From contig NZ_JH767529.1 in the NCBI RefSeq assembly GCF_000281085.1, forward strand, positions 1 through 64,000: a stretch of DNA of 64,000 bases. Reading direction: 5' to 3'. The translations under genes and the position numbers were made by a program. The notes under the pieces are model-generated. The model made no database searches, was not told the DNA's origin, and saw only the letters and a program-made list of their open reading frames with translations. Every line of letters starts with the position of its first letter. The stretch's first letter is position 1. This DNA comes from Catenovulum agarivorans YM01 (GTDB lineage: Bacteria > Pseudomonadota > Gammaproteobacteria > Enterobacterales > Alteromonadaceae). Below, in pieces: positions 45,512 to 55,773 of the stretch.

Positions 45512-48500
45512 CTAAAATTCTAATTCTGTTTTTTGCCTAAAATACTGTACATCTAACAATCCCGGATGTGCCGACAAGCCCATTAACATCACAGCCAATG
45601 CGCGCATATCCAAAGTATCACTTTGCCAACTAGCATCATCAATATCGTAACGCCACGGCACTTGAATACCACTCACCTGCGTATCCAAAATCGCTAAATT
45701 GTTATCTTGCCAAGCCAATACATCCGCTACTAACGACGCATCCGCGCCGACAAAACCAGCGATCACACTCACATCGGCAATATTGTTGATATGACTGTCA
45801 ATGCTCGAATCTATACCAAAACCCCAAACATACGAAGGCTCAGCAAAGTTCTCATCCCAATAAGCTTTTTCCGCTTGCGCGTGCGATAAAAACAACTGGC
45901 GATAATTAGCCGAATTTAAAACATGATTAATTAAATAGAAGTTTAATTGGTGATTTAACGCGGGCACAGATTGACTGTTTTCATCGGCTGGCAACGCATT
46001 TCCATCCACATATACAAGTGGGAATTGTTGACCGGTTTGGTAATAACTTTGCCAAACTTGTTCAGCCAAACCATCGTCCATATTCATAGCCATCCAAACC
46101 GCGAGCATTTGCACTTGGTAAACACCTTGAGTGGATAAACTAACCCCAGCAGCATCTTGTGTAATATTTAACTCACCTAAACTGGCGTTGCTCACTAAAT
46201 CGTCCCAAACAATAGTCTGAGCAATTGAATCAACCGCTGTAGTAATTGTGTCGCTAACAAAGTGTTGTTGGGCAAATTTAATCCCAGCCATCAATATCGC
46301 AGTATCTATTGCCGAATAATAATTCGATTCAGTCGCAATACTGCCATCATCATTCCAGTATTGCGCAACCCAGCCATTCGCGTTAACTATGGGCGCAACG
46401 TTTTCATTTTCTCCATTTAACGTTTGTAGTGTTTGTACAAGTTTAGCGGCGGCCGAGCTATCCCAATCCAGACTATGCGCTATGCTCAGCGCAATTAAAC
46501 CCAAACCTGTTGCCGCGCCGCTGCGCAAACTATTGTCTGAACCATCGGCGTTTAAAAATGGCCGATATAAACCATTCGCGTCCCGAGCTGAGTCAATTAA
46601 CTGGTAAATATCTTGCGCTAAAATACTGGTTTGACTGATTTGCTGCAAATCAACCACAGGCGAGTTGTCAGTATCCCAAATCAAACTAACGACATCAAAA
46701 CTGGCGAGCTCAACTTGGATATATTGCCCTTGCCAATTCACATCAACTTCGACTGTATTTGTGCTGTTATTCACCAACACAACCACCACAGTATTGTCAG
46801 GGTTTTTATACGCGAGCGTAGACACATCTTGCGACCCTGAAATACTCGAAATCAATACAGCATCATCTTGTAAAAATTTACTAATATGGCCAAACGCATA
46901 ATATTCAGCATTAGCCGTCATGCTGCCACTGCTATCAATAGTGACTAAACTGCGGCAATTGCTGCAGCCGTTTTGCACTGGGCCATTATCGTTATCTAAA
47001 GCTAAACTGTCGTAAAAAATGGAAGATGCCCCAGCGTCAAATGTTGGGATCAGCATATCCGACAAAGTATCCGTTAAATATTGGCCAAAACTTCGGCCAT
47101 CATTTTCATTACGACAACTGGTTAAATGTACTGGGCGTGAACGCGTTTGTGCCAATATTTGTGTAATGGCTTGAGTGTAATCTGTCGCACCGTTGGTTGC
47201 TTGGTAACACTGCAATGCTATCGCATTAGTACGGCCATAGATAAAATCGTCAGCTAGTGCATTTATCGCGAAATTGGCAATATCAGCATTTTGTTGGCTA
47301 TCAAAATCAGTCCAATTGCCATCCCACAACCACAATTCAGGGCTAGGTCTGAATTGACCAACAACCGGATACCAGAAGTCTTCAAAAAATAATAAATAGT
47401 CGTCGCTTGCCCACAACATAGACGGGAAGTCATCAGCTAAATGCGGCTGGTTTTGTAAACTTATACTGCTAAATTCAATACCGCGATTTTGATATGCCTG
47501 CATAAATGCTAACCAATAGTTGGCGTAGCTTTGATAAAACTCAATACGTAGCGAACCACCAGCAAAACTCTCATTATCTTTCATCCAAGCAGGTGCGCTC
47601 CAACTAATCGCATGTAAACCTATATCTGTTTGCACATTTTGAATATCTAAAAGCAGCGGGATTAAATAATCTTCGTCATCATCTAGGCTAAATTGCGTAA
47701 GGTTAGGATCGGTTAGGCCAGTCGACATATCGTTATAACTGCGCGGCGCCCGCGCGATAAACTCGCCCATACCAGACAAAGGCACACGTAAATGTTGTAA
47801 ACCTATGCCTGACTCTGTAGAGAATATTTGATTAATAATGTTACTCGATTGTGCCGACTGATAAATTAAACTCGCGGCACTGTCTGTTAAATTTGCACCT
47901 AAACCTGCAATTTTTTGTGCCGGTTGGCTATCACTCACGTCAATTTGAATTGAAGAGGTACCAACACCGGCACGCAAAATTTGTCCAGCACGCTCTGACA
48001 GCAATAAACTAGCATCACCAGCAGTGCGCCAAACTTCAACTGAGTTGGTTAAACTTGGATTAACTGTATGCGTATATACACTTGAGTCTGTGGTTAAGTC
48101 ACGGCTGGTAATACGAATAACAAACGAAGTTTGACCAACAGTGTCACAAGCCATGGCAAAGTTGTAATTGTCCCCTTCGGTAAACGAGGCGATAACGCTG
48201 GAAGCTTGTTGATTTAGCACTTCAATTTGTCTGGCATCCCCTTGTTCATCATCCGCTAAACTAATTGAATATCCGATTGATGATTCACCAACACTACATT
48301 CAGATGATACGGTAGACGCTGTTGCTAATGTGTCCTGATGTATTTCCCCTACATCAAGAATTGCCGTTGTTTCTGCACTAGCATCATTAACAAAACCTTG
48401 AATGATTAGGCTCTGTTCACCACGATTACGTGTACTGATACTGGCACATTGTTGGCTATTTAATGAGACTGTTTGAAATGATTCATTGCTAAATTGATAG

Positions 48501-51500
48501 GCAGCTCTATAAGTTAATGAATCTCCGTCAGCATCAGTGCCGGTTAAACATAAAGTAACTTCTTGACCGTCTCGAACCTGCTCACTAAATTCTTCTGGGT
48601 TTTGCAGCGCCAGCGACAAAGTCGGTTTTGCATTAAGCGTATTGCTGATCACATGGCTATATACCAAAGAATATTGCACTTGGTTACGGCTAACTGTGCG
48701 GATCATAAAATCAACTGCGTCCACCGCATCACACGACAAACTAAAAGTGCCTGAGGTAATTTGCCCAAGCGATGCCAATACATCTAAGCTGATAGCATCC
48801 ACTACATCTATGCTATAAGCATCACCTTCAACATCTGCGCCGACTTGCACCGCAAACACACTCGCCGCATCGCCCGCACGGCAACTACCACTAGATGAAA
48901 AAGCCGTTTGCACTGAATCTAAATGAATGACACCAGCGTTAATCGTATCGTTACCCGTTGCTGTACCATCACTGACAAAACCTTCTATGGTTAAGTTCTG
49001 CCCGCCCCTGTCGGTTAAATCTATGCTGCCACACAAATTCGTTAAAGTTAGACTTTGTTGAGTTTGGTTATCAAAGCGATAAAACACTTGAGTGTTTAAG
49101 ACTGTGTCTTCGGCATCAGCAACTGTTGCACATACCTCTATACTTTGTTGATCACGCAAATTACCGTTAAACCGCTCGGCATCTGCATTCAGCGTTAAAT
49201 CTATTGTTGGTGCAGTATTGTTTTCGGCGGCAACCACATGAGAATATTGAGTGGATAAACTAGATAAATCACGGCTGCTAGTGCGGATAACAAACGGAGT
49301 CACCCCATTAGCATTACAATTTAACGAAAAACTTGCCGGAGAACTCGACCCCAAATTAGCGATAAGTTGATTAGTAGTAGCGTGATAAACAGCCAATGCA
49401 TAACTGTCGCCTTCAACATCATCTGCAACTTGCACAACATAAGTTCTATCATCATCACCTTGGCGACAATTTTGGCTAGTTGTGTAAGCAAATTGCACTG
49501 TGTCTTGATGAATCACATAAGATTGCTCTGACGTTACCTGTTCAATGCCGTCACTCGCATAAGCAGTAAACACCAGAGTTTGATTGCCCAAAGCGTTAGT
49601 TGAAAAAGTTGTACAACCTGAGTTAAGGCTAATATTTTGCGCGGCCGCACCATTTAAACTATAGGTTAAACTTGTGGTTAAGTTGTCACCATCTGCATCA
49701 TTACCGACTACGCAGACATCAAATTCATGATTATCCCGCAATTTGTCTAAATAAGTTTGCTGATTGTCTAACACTATAGCTACTGTTGGCGCAGTATTAA
49801 CTGGTGCATTAATCGTATGTCGATACACCCGAGAGTATGTAGTTAGATCACGGCTTTGATTACGAATATAAAAATTAGTCAAACCCGCTGTTTGACAAGA
49901 CAATGCAAAACTTGCTGTGCTGTTGATAGTGCCCAAATTAGCGATAACTTGATTATTGCTCGCATCAAATACAGTGAGCACAGTTGCATCACTTTCACTA
50001 TCAGCAGGCAAATTAATGTTATACGTTAATGAACCATCACCTTGAGTACAGCTATTGTCTTGCGACGTTGCAACTTGAATTGTATCCAAATGGATTAGAC
50101 CAATTGATTCAGCTAAATCAGTAGATACTTCGCCATCACTAGCGTTAGCCTGCACAGTTAAAGTTTGACCACCACGATCAAACAAAGAAATTGCCATGCA
50201 TGAGTTATTGTCTAAGTTCAGGTTTTGTACGAATTGATTATTAAACGCATAATTGCCAGTTACAGTAACAGCCTGCCCTTCAGGATCACTTGTAGTAAAA
50301 CATAAAGAGCCAATTTGATTGTCACGAAAACTGCCAGCAAATTCAGTGGCAGTAAAAGTATAGTTTATACTTGGTGCTTGATTTGGTTGTTCTGTGACTG
50401 TGTGCTGATAATCAATTGATTGCACAGTTAAACCACGACTTTGTGTGCGCAGATAAAAAGGCGTATTACCAACATCGTCGCAGGCAAGCTCAAATTGTCC
50501 TTGAGTAATAGAGCCGAGAGCAAATAAAGATAAACCCGTATTGGCATTTATTACATCAACAGTATAAGCATCCCCTTCTGAATCGCCTTCAATACTCACA
50601 GAGTAAGAAACAGCCTCATCCCCTTGTGTACAATTTAAACTTTGTGAGGTAGCAAATTGAATTGTGTCTGCGTGAATTTGCCCTACATCTAAGCTTTGTT
50701 GGATTTGGGTCAAGCCGTCATCTACTGTGGCAAATAAAGTAAGTTTTTGCCCACCGCGCCCTTGAGTAGATAAACTGGCACAATTATCAGTTAGGGTTAT
50801 ATTTTGTTGTGTTTGACTCGCCCAAGCATAAGCTAAACTTGTAGTTAAACTGTCATTATCCGTATCTGTTGGTTGTAAACAAACTTGTAAAGTTTGATTA
50901 TCCCGATACAGCAACCCCACTCTATTACCAGTTACATCAATCGCCACCTGCGGTGCTTGATTCGAAACTTGAGTGACAGAATGGCTATATACCACACTGC
51001 TTAATACTTGGCCTCGGCTAGTTGATTGAATTTGATAACGAGTTAAACCAAGTTGATTACAGTCAAAGGTAATGCTGTTTTGTTGACGAATATTGAGCTG
51101 TTTTAATAGCTCATTCGAATCAGCATCTATCGCTTGCAAAATAACAGTATCAAACTCTGCATCCGCACTAACATTAATATTAACCGTTTGTGCATTATCT
51201 CCAACTAAACAACTCGAATTTTGACTAGTGGCGATTGGAACAGTATCACTGTGAATCAAACCTAAATTTAATTCAGCAGCCGTTGCATTAACCCCATCAG
51301 ACACCTGTGTAAGCACAGTAATTTGATTGTCACCTAAACCGCTAGTATCTAATTCAGTACACAAATTATTCGCAGTTAAATCAATTAACTGGCTAGTATT
51401 CGTAGAAGCATTGCTAATACGCGCTTGAAAACTGGCGGTCAGCACATCACCTTCAGCATCAGAGGTGACTAAACAAATTGGTACTTGCTGATAGTCGCGT

Positions 51501-52327
51501 AATTGCGACGAAAAATAACGTACCGAATCAGCCAATGCAGCAAAAGCCACTACTGGTGCTTGATTGTTTTGTGGATTGTTCGCAAAAGAAATTTGTAACT
51601 GCCCAGGCGCGCTAGCCTTAGCACCTAAACTATCAACACAAGCAGCAGCTAATACATCACCTTGTTTAACCGTGCTGGCCGCTAAATTAATTTTGGCATT
51701 GGATGCTTGCTCCAACCAATAGCGACCATTAATGGTTAACTCAACTTTAGTGCTATCACCATCAACATCGTTACAGCTAGGTAAATGAATTTGTTTTTTT
51801 TCAGCCGCAGAAAAAAACAAAGTGGTTAACTGAGCAAAATCATTGGCACTGGCAATAGCAACTGAATTTTCCGCAATTGTATATGGGTAGTTTTGGGTTA
51901 AAAACTCAGTGCCATTGGCGCTCATTTTGCCGCGAATCAGCAAACTGCCGCTAAAAGCTTGTGGGTCTAAAACAAAATTAAGCTGGTTGTCTGTGGTTAA
52001 GTTAGTCCACGAATTGCCATTATCGTCAGAAACTTGACCAACAAAAGCAGCGCTACTGGCCGAACCTTGGGTAAGTTGAATGGAAAAAATAACTTGGCAT
52101 TGGCTGAAAGGGCGAACACTTTGTGCGCTAAAGGCACATTGGCTTGGCAAATTATTGCCACTAATAACTAGCTGACTTGCCATTTGCGGCAAGGTTACAT
52201 CAGTGTTTCCACCATCTGGGTTATTATTATCTGGCTCTGCTGGCTCTGAGCCACCACAGCTAACCAGTAGTAATACCCAGCAGAGTACAGCCAATTTGTG
52301 CAACAAACTTAACCTCGAAAACGTCAA
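45512..52327 (-). CDS. Giant lipoprotein: six extracellular repeats, GH30-like and GH144-like domains
   Basis: This 2271-residue protein has a signal peptide and lipobox LLVSC, then an Asn/Asp linker. Six tandem repeats of about 193 residues follow (about 255-1410), each with an IHxDT motif and four conserved Cys. A GH30-like TIM barrel (about 1455-1885) has GLGANLTDSAASL, LHAISWSAPAWMKD, and SLQNQP where active GH30 enzymes have QNEP. It also has HLTSC where a TEC or SEA nucleophile motif is expected, so both catalytic glutamates appear replaced. The last 380 residues resemble the glycoamylase-like/GH144 family (SAIDTAILMAGIKFAQQHF). Outer-membrane glucan binding, possibly with hydrolysis by the last domain, is inferred. 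It is encoded 60 bp downstream of a small lipoprotein gene. Confidence 0.78.
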   Translation of the reverse strand: MTFSRLSLLHKLAVLCWVLLLVSCGGSEPAEPDNNNPDGGNTDVTLPQMASQLVISGNNLPSQCAFSAQSVRPFSQCQVIFSIQLTQGSASSAAFVGQVSDDNGNSWTNLTTDNQLNFVLDPQAFSGSLLIRGKMSANGTEFLTQNYPYTIAENSVAIASANDFAQLTTLFFSAAEKKQIHLPSCNDVDGDSTKVELTINGRYWLEQASNAKINLAASTVKQGDVLAAACVDSLGAKASAPGQLQISFANNPQNNQAPVVAFAALADSVRYFSSQLRDYQQVPICLVTSDAEGDVLTASFQARISNASTNTSQLIDLTANNLCTELDTSGLGDNQITVLTQVSDGVNATAAELNLGLIHSDTVPIATSQNSSCLVGDNAQTVNINVSADAEFDTVILQAIDADSNELLKQLNIRQQNSITFDCNQLGLTRYQIQSTSRGQVLSSVVYSHSVTQVSNQAPQVAIDVTGNRVGLLYRDNQTLQVCLQPTDTDNDSLTTSLAYAWASQTQQNITLTDNCASLSTQGRGGQKLTLFATVDDGLTQIQQSLDVGQIHADTIQFATSQSLNCTQGDEAVSYSVSIEGDSEGDAYTVDVINANTGLSLFALGSITQGQFELACDDVGNTPFYLRTQSRGLTVQSIDYQHTVTEQPNQAPSINYTFTATEFAGSFRDNQIGSLCFTTSDPEGQAVTVTGNYAFNNQFVQNLNLDNNSCMAISLFDRGGQTLTVQANASDGEVSTDLAESIGLIHLDTIQVATSQDNSCTQGDGSLTYNINLPADSESDATVLTVFDASNNQVIANLGTINSTASFALSCQTAGLTNFYIRNQSRDLTTYSRVYRHTINAPVNTAPTVAIVLDNQQTYLDKLRDNHEFDVCVVGNDADGDNLTTSLTYSLNGAAAQNISLNSGCTTFSTNALGNQTLVFTAYASDGIEQVTSEQSYVIHQDTVQFAYTTSQNCRQGDDDRTYVVQVADDVEGDSYALAVYHATTNQLIANLGSSSPASFSLNCNANGVTPFVIRTSSRDLSSLSTQYSHVVAAENNTAPTIDLTLNADAERFNGNLRDQQSIEVCATVADAEDTVLNTQVFYRFDNQTQQSLTLTNLCGSIDLTDRGGQNLTIEGFVSDGTATGNDTINAGVIHLDSVQTAFSSSGSCRAGDAASVFAVQVGADVEGDAYSIDVVDAISLDVLASLGQITSGTFSLSCDAVDAVDFMIRTVSRNQVQYSLVYSHVISNTLNAKPTLSLALQNPEEFSEQVRDGQEVTLCLTGTDADGDSLTYRAAYQFSNESFQTVSLNSQQCASISTRNRGEQSLIIQGFVNDASAETTAILDVGEIHQDTLATASTVSSECSVGESSIGYSISLADDEQGDARQIEVLNQQASSVIASFTEGDNYNFAMACDTVGQTSFVIRITSRDLTTDSSVYTHTVNPSLTNSVEVWRTAGDASLLLSERAGQILRAGVGTSSIQIDVSDSQPAQKIAGLGANLTDSAASLIYQSAQSSNIINQIFSTESGIGLQHLRVPLSGMGEFIARAPRSYNDMSTGLTDPNLTQFSLDDDEDYLIPLLLDIQNVQTDIGLHAISWSAPAWMKDNESFAGGSLRIEFYQSYANYWLAFMQAYQNRGIEFSSISLQNQPHLADDFPSMLWASDDYLLFFEDFWYPVVGQFRPSPELWLWDGNWTDFDSQQNADIANFAINALADDFIYGRTNAIALQCYQATNGATDYTQAITQILAQTRSRPVHLTSCRNENDGRSFGQYLTDTLSDMLIPTFDAGASSIFYDSLALDNDNGPVQNGCSNCRSLVTIDSSGSMTANAEYYAFGHISKFLQDDAVLISSISGSQDVSTLAYKNPDNTVVVVLVNNSTNTVEVDVNWQGQYIQVELASFDVVSLIWDTDNSPVVDLQQISQTSILAQDIYQLIDSARDANGLYRPFLNADGSDNSLRSGAATGLGLIALSIAHSLDWDSSAAAKLVQTLQTLNGENENVAPIVNANGWVAQYWNDDGSIATESNYYSAIDTAILMAGIKFAQQHFVSDTITTAVDSIAQTIVWDDLVSNASLGELNITQDAAGVSLSTQGVYQVQMLAVWMAMNMDDGLAEQVWQSYYQTGQQFPLVYVDGNALPADENSQSVPALNHQLNFYLINHVLNSANYRQLFLSHAQAEKAYWDENFAEPSYVWGFGIDSSIDSHINNIADVSVIAGFVGADASLVADVLAWQDNNLAILDTQVSGIQVPWRYDIDDASWQSDTLDMRALAVMLMGLSAHPGLLDVQYFRQKTELEF

Positions 52328-52387
52328 TCTTTTGTTAGTAAGATTAGAGTGCAGTCAAGGTTAATGCCAACTTTTCTATTTTTGAAA

Positions 52388-52885
52388 TTAAAGCGGAATT
52401 TTCCGTGTTTCAGCTTGAACAGTTAACACAAATGCATCAGCAACAAAATCTTGCCAACTACCTTGCTCAAGGCTAACAGGGATAGCTGCTTGCGAGATAC
52501 TTTGTAAATAATCACCTTGAAATACTTTGGCACCATTGACAATTTTGCTGCTGGATATATCCGCATATAGCTCTGCTTGTAGCGAGACACTCGCCTCACA
52601 GGCATCAAGCGCAGCGTTATTAATCAACAAGGCTCCAGAGACAAATTTCGCGAAAAAGTTTTTATATACATAAGCTTGTTCAGATACTGCTTCACCAAAC
52701 CTAAGCTGTTGAGTACCTTCACATAAAACTTCACTGTCTATTAAAGTTTGTTCACCTGCATCTAGCTGAATTTTTAAAAAAGTTTTTTCTACATATTCAA
52801 TTTTGTCATTTGCAGTTGAAGCACAGCCGGATAACAATCCAGCAGCAGCTACAACAGCCCAACCACATCCAATCCATTTATTCAT
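52388..52885 (-). CDS. Small hypothetical lipoprotein
   Basis: This 165-residue protein has a signal peptide ending in the lipobox LLSGC, then ASTAND. The mature part is a mixed, mostly beta sequence with two Cys (VLCEGTQ and LDACEAS) that may pair, and no known motif. It begins directly after the prsT stop with no intergenic space and lies 60 bp before the giant lipoprotein gene. It is therefore probably part of the same transcription unit. The function is not recognised. Confidence 0.72.
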   Translation of the reverse strand: MNKWIGCGWAVVAAAGLLSGCASTANDKIEYVEKTFLKIQLDAGEQTLIDSEVLCEGTQQLRFGEAVSEQAYVYKNFFAKFVSGALLINNAALDACEASVSLQAELYADISSSKIVNGAKVFQGDYLQSISQAAIPVSLEQGSWQDFVADAFVLTVQAETRKIPL

Positions 52886-55675
52886 TTATAATGTCTCCAA
52901 CAATTGTTCACACTGAGCTTTTTCAGCAAAATCTATACCTAACATCAAAGCCGCTTGCAATTCCATTTTAGCTTCATTCATACGACCCAATTTAACTAAT
53001 ACAGCCCCTAAATGATAACGGATTGACGGATCTGAGCTATTAATTGCGAAAGCCTGGCGAAATAAATTCAATGCGGCTTCATATTGGCCAGTTAGATATA
53101 AAGCCCAACCTTTGGTATCTATTGCGGCGGCGAAAGTCGTGTGCTGCGCTAACGCTTTATCCACATACTCTATCGCTGCTTGTGGGTTGTCCGGTAAATA
53201 TAAGTTGGCAATATTATTTAGAATTTGTGGATTATTAGCGTAATTCGTATCAAGCGTTATCAGTTGGCGGTAAGCCGCCAAGGCTTGATTGTTGCTTTGT
53301 TGATTTAGATAGTGATCTGCCAATAAATTGAGTAATAATGCATTATTAGGGTTGTCTCTAACTAGTTTCTGTAAAATCTGTTCAACCTGCTCGACAAAGT
53401 ATCCCTGTTTAGCCAATTGATACATTCTACTTGCAGCCATAACAAAACTCGTATTGAGCTCTAACGCACCTTGATAATAATTAAATGCACTTTCAAAGTT
53501 TTTTTGAGCTGCAACCAAATCACCGTTGAGCACCAGCACATTTGGATCTCGCTTAAATTGCTGAGCAGCTTGCGCCAACATAACTTGAGCTTTATTTATT
53601 TGTAACTGGGTTATGTACAACTGGATTAATTCATAATGCAATAAAGCTTGTTCTGGCGCCAAAGCAATCGCTTTTTTCAGCGAGCGTTCAACTTTAGGTA
53701 CGTCTTTTAATTGTTTTTGTAATTGACTCAACTGCAGTAACTTTCCAGGTTGCTCCGCCCACAAACCAAATAATACATCTGCCTGTTCAGAAGCTTCCGC
53801 GGTACGACCTAGCTGAGTTAAAATTTGTGCACGTTGCCATAAGTATCGTTCGTTTAACCTGTCTAGTTCATTTAACCGGTTCACTTCAGAAAGTGCATCC
53901 TCTAGCTTTCCTTGGCGCAACAACACTTGGGTATACAATTCAGCTGCAGCTACGTTCTGACGTTCTAATACTGTTATACGACTCAACATATCACTCGCTA
54001 GTTGCACATTCCCCAATAAAAACTCAACTTCCGCCAACATAAAAGTAACTTTGCGATTATCTGGTCGTTCAACCGTCAACTCAGCTAACAACTGTTGTGC
54101 TTGCTCAAGTCTGCGTGATTTTTTATACACTTGAGCAAGGTTAAAGCGAGCTGCAAAATGCTTTTGCTGCTGCTCAGTAATTTGCAACAAAACAACCTCA
54201 GCTTCAGTTAAGCGGTTTAACTTAACTAAACTTGCACCTTTAACAATTAAATAGTCCACTTGAGCAGGTTCAGCTTTTAACAAGTTTTCAGCGCTGGCTA
54301 AAGCTTTATCATAAGCACCGGATTGCATAAACAATAAAGCTTGTGATAACTCTAATGCGGCACCTTTTTGTTCGCCGTCAGATAAACCGCTTTTTTCAAT
54401 CAGCTTAACTGCGCTTTCGTGTTTACCACGGGCAATTAGTGCCTGGGCAGACAATAGAATAACTTTTTCACTTTCAGGAAATCTTGAGCGTAATTCGTTT
54501 AACAACACATCGGCACGGTAATACTGTCCGTTTTGCAGATACATATGCGACAACTTAAGCGAAAGGCCCAAATCATTTAAAACATACACTTCGTTAGTTT
54601 GTAGTAGATTAAGCGCTTGTTCAAAATCACCTATTTGATTGTACAGTTCTACAAGGAGTTTGATCGCTTGTAAATCGCCAGGTGCTTGCGCTATGTACGA
54701 AGATAAGTCACTGCGCGCTTGTTCTTGTTTGCCTTGAGCATAGGCAGTTAAACCGCGAATAAATAACAAAGATACTCGCTGTTTAAACTCCTCTTCTGGG
54801 ATCAATGACATTTTTTCTAACAAAGACTTTTGTATCTCTGAAGCCTGCTCATTGTCATTCTGCCGAGCAAAAATCCAACTTTGCAATAATAAGGCCTCAG
54901 CGTCAGTGCCACTTTGTTCTAGTATTTGTTCTATGTAAGATTGAGCTTGTTCTAGCTGATCTTTTTGCACATGGACACCAGCTAAAGAGCGTAAAATGAC
55001 CACATCAACATTAGTAGATACTTTTAAAGCCGTTTGATAAGCAGCTAATGCAGTATCAAAGTCTTGAGCTATTTCAGCCAATTTTCCTTTTAAATGCCAA
55101 GTTTTTGGGTTGGTACCGTCAACCAACAAAGATTGCTCAACCAAGCGCTCAGCTTCAGTAAAATCTTGGCGCTTAATTTTATTCCAAGCCATGCTATTCA
55201 GTATTCTTGGATTATTAGGTTGTAAGGCTCGAGCTTTTTGGTAACTCTGTAGAGCAGTGTCGTATTGTTGTAGGTGCTCAAAAGCCAGTGCTTGGATCAT
55301 TAACCAATTGAATTGATTTGCAGTCGTCAGCTTTTTACCTTCACCTAAAGCTATCACTTCATAAAATTGTTTATCTAATAATAGGGCTGTCGCCCAATCT
55401 TCAATAATTAGATTAATGTCTGCGCCTGCATAATAGGCCTTGTAAAATTCTTCAACAGCTTCTGGGTAATAGCTGTTCTGCAAAAGCAACTTGGCATACA
55501 AAATTTTAGCCGGCAAATGATTTTCGTTTTGCTGCAAGGCATTTTTTAGATGGATATACGCAGTATCAAAGTCTTGCTGGTTAAACGACTGCAATGCTGA
55601 TTCGTAATGATTGTCGTTAGCAAGAGAAGAAAAAGATATGCTGGCAGCAAGCAAGATAGAGGCAGTATATTTCAT
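52886..55675 (-). CDS. prsT: TPR protein of the PEP-CTERM/exosortase system, PrsT-like
   Basis: This 929-residue secreted protein has a signal peptide (about 1-19, ending SSLAN) and over twenty tetratricopeptide repeats to the C-terminus. Examples are NDNHYESALQSFNQQDFDTAY, YDTALQSYQKARALQPNNPR and a last repeat YEAALNLFRQAFAINSSDPS. The size and repeat layout match the PrsT family linked to PEP-CTERM/exosortase systems and exopolysaccharide. No Cys follows the signal peptide, so unlike many PrsT proteins it may not be lipidated. A PEP-CTERM substrate gene lies just upstream, which supports the call. No exosortase is in the window. Confidence 0.8.
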   Translation of the reverse strand: MKYTASILLAASISFSSLANDNHYESALQSFNQQDFDTAYIHLKNALQQNENHLPAKILYAKLLLQNSYYPEAVEEFYKAYYAGADINLIIEDWATALLLDKQFYEVIALGEGKKLTTANQFNWLMIQALAFEHLQQYDTALQSYQKARALQPNNPRILNSMAWNKIKRQDFTEAERLVEQSLLVDGTNPKTWHLKGKLAEIAQDFDTALAAYQTALKVSTNVDVVILRSLAGVHVQKDQLEQAQSYIEQILEQSGTDAEALLLQSWIFARQNDNEQASEIQKSLLEKMSLIPEEEFKQRVSLLFIRGLTAYAQGKQEQARSDLSSYIAQAPGDLQAIKLLVELYNQIGDFEQALNLLQTNEVYVLNDLGLSLKLSHMYLQNGQYYRADVLLNELRSRFPESEKVILLSAQALIARGKHESAVKLIEKSGLSDGEQKGAALELSQALLFMQSGAYDKALASAENLLKAEPAQVDYLIVKGASLVKLNRLTEAEVVLLQITEQQQKHFAARFNLAQVYKKSRRLEQAQQLLAELTVERPDNRKVTFMLAEVEFLLGNVQLASDMLSRITVLERQNVAAAELYTQVLLRQGKLEDALSEVNRLNELDRLNERYLWQRAQILTQLGRTAEASEQADVLFGLWAEQPGKLLQLSQLQKQLKDVPKVERSLKKAIALAPEQALLHYELIQLYITQLQINKAQVMLAQAAQQFKRDPNVLVLNGDLVAAQKNFESAFNYYQGALELNTSFVMAASRMYQLAKQGYFVEQVEQILQKLVRDNPNNALLLNLLADHYLNQQSNNQALAAYRQLITLDTNYANNPQILNNIANLYLPDNPQAAIEYVDKALAQHTTFAAAIDTKGWALYLTGQYEAALNLFRQAFAINSSDPSIRYHLGAVLVKLGRMNEAKMELQAALMLGIDFAEKAQCEQLLETL

Positions 55676-55715
55676 AATAGTTAGTTGGATTAATTAGTTA
55701 GCTATAAAACTATAG

Positions 55716-55748
55716 CAAAAAAAAAGATGGCCTTAGCCATCTTTTTTT
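55716..55748 (-). terminator. Bidirectional intrinsic terminator after the PEP-CTERM gene
   Basis: AAAAGATGGC and GCCATCTTTT form a stem around CTTA, flanked by A and T runs on both sides. It lies between the PEP-CTERM gene stop and the prsT start, both minus strand, so it should separate them transcriptionally. Confidence 0.82.
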
Positions 55749-55773
55749 GAAAATTTACAAAGATAAAGAGTTT

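Noticed and set aside
48050-51560. Regular spacing of similar sequences, CRISPR-like or tandem DNA repeats
   Set aside because: The period is about 580 bp, in frame within one gene, and similarity is at protein level; there are no short identical repeats with unique spacers.
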